From Calliopsis andreniformis (taxonomy: Eukaryota > Arthropoda > Insecta > Hymenoptera > Andrenidae), in assembly GCF_051401765.1 (NCBI RefSeq), contig NW_027480449.1, positions 2,542,001-2,606,000 of the forward strand: a DNA stretch of 64,000 nt, read 5' to 3'. Numbering within the stretch: the first letter of the stretch is position 1; every line of letters begins with the position of its first letter. This document shows positions 52,111-63,100 of this stretch, piece by piece. A program made the position numbers and the translations under genes. Under the pieces are notes generated by a model. That model saw nothing but the letters and a program-made list of their open reading frames with translations, had not been told where the DNA came from and made no database searches.

Positions 52111-52620
52111 ATTGAGGATTGAGTATTGTAGATTGAGGACTGAGTGTTGAGGGTTGAGTGATGAGAATTGATGTCTGTGAATTGAGATTTGAAGACTGAA
52201 GATTGGGGATTCAGTATTGAAAACTGTGAATTGAGGATATTCTGTTGAGGATTGAGGATTGACAATTGATGGTTGCGGACTGAGGGATGAAGATTGAGCA
52301 TTCAGGATTGAGGATTCGGGATTGTGGTTTGAGGAATGAGGATTGAGGATTGAGGATTGTGGATTGAGGATTGATGATTGAGGATAGGAGATTGAATATT
52401 GATGATTGAATATTGAGGATTGAGGATAGAGTGTTGTGGATTGAGGACGAGGACTGAGGGCTGAGTATTGATGTTTGAGGTCTGAGGATTGAGGATTGAG
52501 GATTGAGGATTGAGGATTGGGTGTTGAGGATTGAAGATTGAGGATTGGGGATTGAGGACTGACGATTGAGGATTGAGTATTGTGGATTGAGAACTGAAGA
52601 TTGAGGATTGAAGATTGAGT

Positions 52621-54081
52621 ATTGAGGATTGAAGATTGAGGATTGAGGATTGAGGATAGAAGATTGAGGTCTGAGTGTTGAGGGTTGAGTGATGGGAATT
52701 GATTATCGTGGATTGAGGTTTGAAGATTGAAGAATGGGGATTGAGTATTGAAAACTGTGAGTTGAGGATATTCTATTGAGGATTGAGGATTGACAATTGA
52801 TTGTTCAGGACTGAGGGCTGAAGATTGAGGATTCAGGAATGAGGATTCGGGATTGAGGTTTGAGGACTGAGGATTGAGGGTTGTGGATTGAGTATTGAGG
52901 ATTGACGCTTGAGGATTGAGGGTTGAGGATGGAGGATTGAAGAGAGAGGACCGAGTGTTGGGGATTGAGTGTTGAGAATAGATGTTTGAGGATTGAGGTT
53001 TGATTATTGAATATTGTGGATTGAGTATTGAACCGTGTGAATTCAGGATATTCTATTGAGTATTGAGAATTGAGGATAGATGGTTGAGTATTGAGGATTG
53101 ATAGTTGAGGGTTGAGGATTGAGTGTTGTGGATTGAGGACGAGGACTGATGGTTGAGTTTTGATGTTTGAGGTCTGAGGATTGAGGATTGAGGATTGAAG
53201 AATGAGGATTGAGGATTGAGGATTGAGGATTGAAGACTGAGTATTGAGGATTGAAGATTGAGGATTGAGGATTGAAGATTGAGTATTGAGGATTGAAGAT
53301 TGAGGATTGGGGATTGAGGATTGAGGATTGAGGATTGAGGATTGAGGTTTGAGGATTGAGGATTGAAGATTGAGGATTGGTGATTGAGGATTGAGGATTG
53401 AGGATTTAGGATTGAGGATTGAGGACTGAGTGTTGAGTTTTGAGTGATGCGAATTGATGTTTGTAGACTGAGATTTGAAGATTGAAGATTGGGGATTGAG
53501 TACTGAAAACTGTGAATTGAGGATATTCTAATGAGGACTGAGGATTGACAATTGATTGCTGAGGACTGAGGGCTGAAGATTGACGATTCAGGATTGAGGA
53601 TTCGGGATTGAGGTTTGAGGACGAGGACTGACGGTTGAGGATTCAGGTTTGAGGATTGAGGATTGAGGACTGATTACTAAAGATTGAGGATTGAGGATTC
53701 AGGATTGAGTATTGAAGATTGAGGATTGATGATTGTGGATTGAGGACTGAGGATTGAGGATTGAGGATTGAGGATTGAGGATTGGGTATTGAAGGTTGAG
53801 GGTGGATGACTGAGGATTGAGGATTGAGGATTGATGATTGAGGATTGAGGATTGATGATTCAGTAAGGAGGATTGAAGGTTGAGTATTGAGGATTGAGGA
53901 TTGAGGATTGAGGATTGAGGATTGAGTATTGAAGATTGAGGATTGAATGTTGAGGATTGCGGACTTAGGATTGAGGATTGAGGATTGAGGAATGAGGATT
54001 GATGACTGAGGATTGAGGATTAAGGATTGATGATTGAGGATTGAGGATTGAAGATTCAGTATGGAGGATTGAACATTGAGG
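52621..54081 (+). repeat. Zeta block, copy 2
   Basis: This is the partner of 50,650-52,110 at offset 1,971. Its right half overlaps the start of eta copy 1. Small differences include ACCGTGT in place of ACCGTGA near 53,032. Confidence 0.76.
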
Positions 54082-57000
54082 ATTGAGTATTGAGGATTGA
54101 CGAATGAGGACTGAGGATTGAGCATTGAGGATTGAATATTGAAGATTGAGTATTGAGGATTGAAGGTTGACGATTGAGGATTAAGCATTGAGGATTGAAG
54201 ATTGAGTCTTGAGGATTGAAGATTGAGGGTTGAGGATTGAGGATTGAAGATTGAGGATTGAGGTTTGAGGATTGAGGATTGAAGATTGAGGATGAGGTCT
54301 GAGGGTTGGGGATTGAGGATTGAGGACTGAGGATTGACGATTGAAGATTGAGTATTGAGGATTGAGGATTGAGGATTGAAGACTGAGGATTGAGGATTGA
54401 GGATGAGGGCAGAGGGTTGAGGATTGAGGTTTGAGGACTGAGGACTGAGGATTGAGGGTTGAGGATTGACGATTGAGGATTGAGGATTGAGGACTGAGGA
54501 TTGAAGATTGAGTATTGAGGATTGAAGGCTGAGGATTGAGAAATGAGGACTGAGGATTGAGGATGAGGGCTGAGGGTTGGGGATTGAGGTTTGAGGACTG
54601 AGGACTGAGGATTGAGGGTTGAGAATTGAGGATTGAGGATTCAGGATAGAAGATTGAGGATTGGGTATTGACGATTGAATAGTGAGGACTGGGGATTGAG
54701 GATTGAAGATTGAGGATTAAGGATTGAGGATTGGGGATTGAGGATCTAGGATTGGAGATTGATTATTGAGGATTGAAGATTGAGGATTCAGAATTGAGGT
54801 TTGAGGACTGAGGATTGACGATTGAAGATTGAGTATTGAGGATTGAGGATTGAGGGTTGAAGCTTAAGGATTGAGGATTGAGGATGAGGGCTGAGGGTTG
54901 AAGATTGAGTATTGAGTATTGAAGATTGAGGATTGAGGATTGAGGATTGAGGACTGAGGATTGAGGATTGACGATGAGGGCTGAGGGTTGAGGATTGAGG
55001 TTTGAGGACTGAGGACTGATGATTGAGGATTGAGAATTGAGGATTGATGATTGAGGATTGAAGGTTGAGGATTGGGTATTGAGGATTGAAGAATGAGGAT
55101 TGAGGATTGAGGATTGAGGATTGAGGAATGAAGATTGAGGATTGAGGATCGAGGATTGAGGATTGAAGATTGAGTATTGAGGATTGAAGATTGAGGATTG
55201 AGGATTGAGGATTGAGGATTGAGGATTGAGGATTAAGGATGGAGTATTGAAGATTGTGGACTGATGATTGACGATTGGGGACTGAGGATTGAGGATTGAT
55301 TATTGAGCTTTGGGGATTGAAGATTGTGGACTGGGGATAGAGGATTGAATATTGAGGATTAAGGATAGAGTATTGGGGATTGATGGTCTAGGATAGGAGA
55401 TTGATTATTGAGGATTGAAGATTGAGGATTGAGGATTGAGGATTGAGAATTGAGAATTGAGGATGAGGACTGAGGGTTGAGGATTGAGGTTTGAGGAATG
55501 AGGATTGAGGATTGAGGATTCAGGATTGAGGATTGAGTATTGAGGATTGAGTATTGAAGATTGAGGATTGATGACTGAGGATTGAGGATTGAGAATTGGG
55601 GATTGAGGATTCGGGATTATAGATTGAGGAATGGGTATTGAGGATTGAAGAGTGAGGATTGAGGTTTGAGGATTGAGGATTGAGGAATTAGCATTGAAGA
55701 TTGAGTATTGAGGATTGAATGTTGAGGATTGTGGATTGAGGATTGAGGATCGAGGATTGAATATTGAGGATTGAGGACTGAGTGTTGATGGTTGAGTGAT
55801 GAGTACTGATGTTTGTGGATAGAGATTTGAAGATTGCAGATTAAGTATTGAGTGATGAAAACTGTGAAATGAGGATATTCTACTGAGGATTGGGCATTGA
55901 CAATTGATTGTTGAGGACCGACGGCTGAAGGTTGACGATTCAAGATTTAGGATTCCGGATTGAGGTTTGAGGACTGAGGATTGAGGGATGAGGATTGAGG
56001 ATTGAGGATTGACGCTTGAGGATTGAGGATTGAGGATGGAGTATTGAAGAGAGAGGACTGAGTATTGAGGATTGAGTGTTGAGAAATGATGTTTGAGGAT
56101 TGAGATTGATTATTGAATTTTGTGGATTGAGTATTGAACCATGAGAATTCAGGATATTCTATTAAGTATTGAGAATTGAGCATTGATGGTTGAGGACTGA
56201 GGGCTGAAGATTGAGGATTCAGGATTGAGGATTCAGGATTGAGGGTTGAGGACTGAGTATTGAGGATTGAGGGTTGAGTACTGAGGGTTGAGAATTGAAG
56301 ATTGAGGATTGAGGATTGAGGGTTGTGGATTGAGGACGAGGACTGAGGGTTGAGTATTGATGTTTGAGGACTGAGGATTGAGGGTTGAGGGTAGAGGATT
56401 GAGGATTGACGCTTGAGGATTGAGGGTTGAGTATGGAGGATTGAAGAGAGAGTACTGAGTGTTGAGTATTGAGTGTTGAGAATTGATGTTTGAGGATTGA
56501 GATTTGATTATTGAATATTGTGGATTGAGCATTGAACCATGAGAATTCAGGATACTCTAATGAATATTGAGAATTGAGGATTGATGATTGAGGCTTGAGT
56601 GTTGAATATTGAGGATTGAGGATTGAGGATTGAGAATTGAGGATTGAGGATTGAGGATTGAATATTGAGGATTGTGTATTGAGGATTGAAGAATGAGGAT
56701 TGAGGATTGAACATTGAGGATTGAGGATTGAAGACTGAGTATTGAGGATTGTAGATTGAGGAATGAGGACTGAGGATTGAGGATTGAGGATTGAGGATTG
56801 AGGATTGAAGATTGAGTATTGAGTACTGAAGATTGAGGGTTGAGGATTGAGGATTGAGGATTGTGGACTGAAGATTGAGCATTGGGGATTGAGGATTGAC
56901 GATTGAGGATTGAGTATAGAGGATTGAGAATTGAGGATTGATTATTGAAGGTTGAGTATTGAGGATTGAAGATTGAGGATTGAGGATTGAGGATTGAGGA

Positions 57001-57577
57001 TTGAGGATGAGGCCTGAGGATTGAGGATTGAGGTTTGAGGACTGAGGACTGAGGATTGAGGATTGAGAATTGAGGATTGAGGATTGAGGATTGGGGATTG
57101 AAGATTGAGGATTCTGTATTGAGGGTTGAAGAATGAGGATTGAGGAGTGAGGACTGAGGATTGAGGATTGCAGCTTGAGTATGGATGATTGAAGATTGAG
57201 GATTGAGGATTGAGGATTGAGCATTGAGTATTGAGGAATGAGGATGAGGTCTGAGGGTTGAGGACTGAGGTTTGAGGGCTGAGGACTGAGGATTGAGGAT
57301 TGAGAATTGGGGACTGAGGATTCAGGATTATAGATTGAGGAATTGGTATTGAGGATTGAAGAGTGAGGATTGAGGATTGAGGATTGAGGATTGAGGATTG
57401 AAGATTGAGTATTGAGTACTGAAGATTGAGGGTTGAGGATTGAGGATTGAGGATTGAGGATTGAAGATTGAGTATTGAAGATTGAGTATTGATGACTGAG
57501 TATTGAGGGTTGCGGATTGAGGATGGAGGATTGAAGAGAGAGGACTGAGTATTGAGGATTGAGTGTTGAGAATTGAT
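53740..57577 (+). repeat. Eta block, copy 1 (at least 3.84 kb)
   Basis: This matches 60,163-64,000 with constant offset 6,423 (53,861 to 60,284; 54,101 to 60,524; last base 57,577 to 64,000). Differences seen are few, for example one GGATTCA near 63,270 against GGATTGA in this copy. Because the second copy is cut by the window end, the true right edge is unknown. The segment 54,115-55,560 inside it also resembles delta 39,160-40,600. Confidence 0.82.
56040..56260 (+). repeat. L2/L1 hybrid landmark
   Basis: The left half is L2 (ACCATGA-GAATTCA-GGATATT, then CTATTAA, GTATTGA, GAATTGA). The right half is L1-B (GGACTGA, GGGCTGA, AGATTGA, GGATTCA). The number of units from GGATATT to GGGCTGA is the same as in L1, so the junction is in register. 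The same hybrid recurs in eta copy 2 near 62,463-62,683. Confidence 0.75.
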
Positions 57578-60162
57578 GTTTGAGGATTGAGATTTGATTA
57601 TTGAATTTTGTGGATTGAGTATTGAACCATGAGAATTCAGGATATTCCATTGAGTATTGAGAATTGAGGATTGATGGTTGAGTATTGAGGATTGATGGTT
57701 GAGGGTTGTGTGTTGAATATTGAGGATTGAGGATTGAGGATTGAGGATTGAGGATTGAACATTGAGGATTGGGGATTGAGGATTGACGATTGAGGATAGA
57801 GGAATGAGTATTGAGGACAGAGAATTGAGGATTGAGGATTGAGTATTGAGTTTTGAGGATTGAAGATTGAGGATTGAGGATTGAGGATTGAAGATTGAGG
57901 ACTGGGTGTTGATGGTTGAGTGATGAGGATTGATGTTTGTGGATTGAGATTTGAAGATTGAAGAATGGGGTTCAGTATTGAAAACTGTGAATTGAGGATA
58001 TTCTATTGAGAATTGAGGATTGACAATTGATTTTTGTGGACTGAGCGCTGAAGATGGAGGATTCAGGATTGATGATTCGGGATTGAGGTTTGAGGACTGA
58101 GGATTGAGGGTTGAGGATTGAGGATTGAGGATTGACGCTTGAGGATTGAGGGTCGAGGATGGAGGATTGAAGAGAGAGGACTGAGTGTTGAGTATTGAGT
58201 GTTGAGAATTGATGTTTGTGGATTGAGATTTGATTATTGAATATTGTGGATTGAGTATTGAACCATGAGAATTCAGGATATTCTATTGAGTATTGAGAAT
58301 TGAGGATTGATGTTTGAGTATTGAGGATTGATGTTTGAGGCTTGAGTGTTGAATATTGAGGATTGTGGATTGAGGATTGGGAATTGAGGATTGAGGATTC
58401 AGGATTGAATATTGAGGATTGTGTATTGAGTATTAGAGAATGAGGATTGAGGACTGAGCATTGAGGATTGAGGATTGAAGACTGAGTATTGAGGATTGTA
58501 GATTGAGGATTGAGGACTGAGGATTGAGGATTGAGGATTGAGGATTGAGGATTGAGGATTGAAGATTGAGTATTGAGTATTGAAGATTGAGGGTTGAGGA
58601 TTGAGCATTGAGGATTGTGGACTGAAGATTGAGGATTGGGGATTGAGGATTGACGATTGAGGATTGAGTATTGAGGGTTGAGAATTGAGGATTGATTATT
58701 GAAGGTTGAGTATTGAGGATTGAAAATTGATGACTGAGGATTGAGGATTGAGGATTGAGGATGAGGGCTGAGGATTGAGGATTGAGATTTGAGGACTGAG
58801 GACTGAGGATTGAGGATTGAGAATTGAGGATTGAGGATTGAGGATTGAAGATCGAGGATTGGGTATTGAGGATTGATGAATGAGGATTGAGGATTGAGGA
58901 TTGAGGATTGAGGATTGAAGATTGAGGATTGAAGATTGAGGATTGAGTATTGAATATTGAGTATTGAGGATTGAACATTGAGGATTGAGGATTGAGGGTT
59001 GACGATTGAGGACGAGGACTGACGGTTGAGGATTGAGGTTTGAGGGTTGAGGGTTGAGGATTGAGGACTGACGATTGAGGATTGAGGATTGAGCACTGAG
59101 GATAGAAGATTGAGGACTGGGGAATGAGGATTGAAGGTTGAGGATTAAGGATTGAAGATTGGGGATTGAGGATTTAGGATTGGAGATTGATTATTGAGGA
59201 TTGAAGATTGGGGATTGAGGATTGAGGATTGAGAATTGAGAATTGAGGATGAGGGCTGAGGTTTGAGGGTTGAGGTTTGAGAAATGAGGATTGAGGGTTG
59301 AGGATTGAGGATTGAGGATTGAGGATTGAGGATTGAGGATTGAGTATTGAAGATTGAGTATTGATGACTGAGGATTGAGGGTTGAGGATTGAGGATGGAG
59401 GATTGAAGAGAGAGGGCTTAGTATTGAGGATTGAGTGTTGAGAATTGATGTTTGAGGATTGAGATTTGATTATTGAATATTGTGGATTGAGTATTGAACC
59501 ATGAGAATTCTGGATATTCTATTGAGTATTGAGAATTGAGGATTGATGGTTGAGTATTGAGGATTGATGGTTGAGGGTTGTGTGTTGAATATTGAGGATT
59601 GAGAATTGAGGATTGAGGATTGAGGATTGAAGATTGAGGATTGAGGATTGAGGATTGAGGATTGAGTGTTGAAGATTGAGGATTGATGTTTGAGGATTGA
59701 GGATTGAGGATTGAGGATTGAGGATAGAAGATTGTGGATTGGGATTGAGGATTGAGGATTGAAGATTGAGATTCGAAGATTGAGTATTGAGGATTGAAGA
59801 TTGAGGTTTGAGGATTGAGGATCGAGGATGGAGGATGAGGGCTGAGGGTTGAGCGTTGAGGTTTGAGTATTGAATACTGAGAATTCAGGATATTCTATTG
59901 AGTATTGAGAATTGAGGATTCATGGTTGAGTATTGAGGATTGAGGATTGGGGATTGAGGATCTAGGATTGGAGATTGATTATTGAGGATTGAACATTGAG
60001 GATTCAGAATTGAGGTTTGAGGACTGAGGATTGACGATTGAAGATTGAGTATTGAGGATTGAGGATTGAGGGTTGAAGATTGAGGATTGAGGATTGAGGA
60101 TGAGGGCTGAGGGTTGAAGATTGAGTATTGAGTATTGAAGATTGAGGATTGAGGATTGAGGA

Positions 60163-63100
60163 TTGAGGACTGAGGATTGAGGATTGAGGATTGAGGATTG
60201 AGGATTGGGTATTGAAGGTTGAGGGTGGATGACTGAGGATTGAGGATTGAGGATTGATGATTGAGGATTGAGGATTGATGATTCAGTAAGGAGGATTGAA
60301 GGTTGAGTATTGAGGATTGAGGATTGAGGATTGAGGATTGAGGATTGAGTATTGAAGATTGAGGATTGAATGTTGAGGATTGCGGACTTAGGATTGAGGA
60401 TTGAGGATTGAGGAATGAGGATTGATGACTGAGGATTGAGGATTAAGGATTGATGATTGAGGATTGAGGATTGAAGATTCAGTATGGAGGATTGAACATT
60501 GAGGATTGAGTATTGAGGATTGACGAATGAGGACTGAGGATTGAGCATTGAGGATTGAATATTGAAGATTGAGTATTGAGGATTGAAGGTTGACGATTGA
60601 GGATTAAGCATTGAGGATTGAAGATTGAGTCTTGAGGATTGAAGATTGAGGGTTGAGGATTGAGGATTGAAGATTGAGGATTGAGGTTTGAGGATTGAGG
60701 ATTGAAGATTGAGGATGAGGTCTGAGGGTTGGGGATTGAGGATTGAGGACTGAGGATTGACGATTGAAGATTGAGTATTGAGGATTGAGGATTGAGGATT
60801 GAAGACTGAGGATTGAGGATTGAGGATGAGGGCAGAGGGTTGAGGATTGAGGTTTGAGGACTGAGGACTGAGGATTGAGGGTTGAGGATTGACGATTGAG
60901 GATTGAGGATTGAGGACTGAGGATTGAAGATTGAGTATTGAGGATTGAAGGCTGAGGATTGAGAAATGAGGACTGAGGATTGAGGATGAGGGCTGAGGGT
61001 TGGGGATTGAGGTTTGAGGACTGAGGACTGAGGATTGAGGGTTGAGAATTGAGGATTGAGGATTCAGGATAGAAGATTGAGGATTGGGTATTGACGATTG
61101 AATAGTGAGGACTGGGGATTGAGGATTGAAGATTGAGGATTAAGGATTGAGGATTGGGGATTGAGGATCTAGGATTGGAGATTGATTATTGAGGATTGAA
61201 GATTGAGGATTCAGAATTGAGGTTTGAGGACTGAGGATTGACGATTGAAGATTGAGTATTGAGGATTGAGGATTGAGGGTTGAAGCTTAAGGATTGAGGA
61301 TTGAGGATGAGGGCTGAGGGTTGAAGATTGAGTATTGAGTATTGAAGATTGAGGATTGAGGATTGAGGATTGAGGACTGAGGATTGAGGATTGACGATGA
61401 GGGCTGAGGGTTGAGGATTGAGGTTTGAGGACTGAGGACTGATGATTGAGGATTGAGAATTGAGGATTGATGATTGAGGATTGAAGGTTGAGGATTGGGT
61501 ATTGAGGATTGAAGAATGAGGATTGAGGATTGAGGATTGAGGATTGAGGAATGAAGATTGAGGATTGAGGATCGAGGATTGAGGATTGAAGATTGAGTAT
61601 TGAGGATTGAAGATTGAGGATTGAGGATTGAGGATTGAGGATTGAGGATTGAGGATTAAGGATGGAGTATTGAAGATTGTGGACTGATGATTGACGATTG
61701 GGGACTGAGGATTGAGGATTGATTATTGAGCTTTGGGGATTGAAGATTGTGGACTGGGGATAGAGGATTGAATATTGAGGATTAAGGATAGAGTATTGGG
61801 GATTGATGGTCTAGGATAGGAGATTGATTATTGAGGATTGAAGATTGAGGATTGAGGATTGAGGATTGAGAATTGAGAATTGAGGATGAGGACTGAGGGT
61901 TGAGGATTGAGGTTTGAGGAATGAGGATTGAGGATTGAGGATTCAGGATTGAGGATTGAGTATTGAGGATTGAGTATTGAAGATTGAGGATTGATGACTG
62001 AGGATTGAGGATTGAGAATTGGGGATTGAGGATTCGGGATTATAGATTGAGGAATGGGTATTGAGGATTGAAGAGTGAGGATTGAGGTTTGAGGATTGAG
62101 GATTGAGGAATTAGCATTGAAGATTGAGTATTGAGGATTGAATGTTGAGGATTGTGGATTGAGGATTGAGGATCGAGGATTGAATATTGAGGATTGAGGA
62201 CTGAGTGTTGATGGTTGAGTGATGAGTACTGATGTTTGTGGATAGAGATTTGAAGATTGCAGATTAAGTATTGAGTGATGAAAACTGTGAAATGAGGATA
62301 TTCTACTGAGGATTGGGCATTGACAATTGATTGTTGAGGACCGACGGCTGAAGGTTGACGATTCAAGATTTAGGATTCCGGATTGAGGTTTGAGGACTGA
62401 GGATTGAGGGATGAGGATTGAGGATTGAGGATTGACGCTTGAGGATTGAGGATTGAGGATGGAGTATTGAAGAGAGAGGACTGAGTATTGAGGATTGAGT
62501 GTTGAGAAATGATGTTTGAGGATTGAGATTGATTATTGAATTTTGTGGATTGAGTATTGAACCATGAGAATTCAGGATATTCTATTAAGTATTGAGAATT
62601 GAGCATTGATGGTTGAGGACTGAGGGCTGAAGATTGAGGATTCAGGATTGAGGATTCAGGATTGAGGGTTGAGGACTGAGTATTGAGGATTGAGGGTTGA
62701 GTACTGAGGGTTGAGAATTGAAGATTGAGGATTGAGGATTGAGGGTTGTGGATTGAGGACGAGGACTGAGGGTTGAGTATTGATGTTTGAGGACTGAGGA
62801 TTGAGGGTTGAGGGTAGAGGATTGAGGATTGACGCTTGAGGATTGAGGGTTGAGTATGGAGGATTGAAGAGAGAGTACTGAGTGTTGAGTATTGAGTGTT
62901 GAGAATTGATGTTTGAGGATTGAGATTTGATTATTGAATATTGTGGATTGAGCATTGAACCATGAGAATTCAGGATACTCTAATGAATATTGAGAATTGA
63001 GGATTGATGATTGAGGCTTGAGTGTTGAATATTGAGGATTGAGGATTGAGGATTGAGAATTGAGGATTGAGGATTGAGGATTGAATATTGAGGATTGTGT

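Noticed and set aside
57972..59096. Longest - strand open frame (374 codons) of SSILNPQ-like heptapeptides
   Set aside because: It is the translated heptamer array. Shorter frames of the same kind overlap it in another - frame, no other sequence composition or domain appears, and its ends are point variants of the repeat. No support for a real gene.
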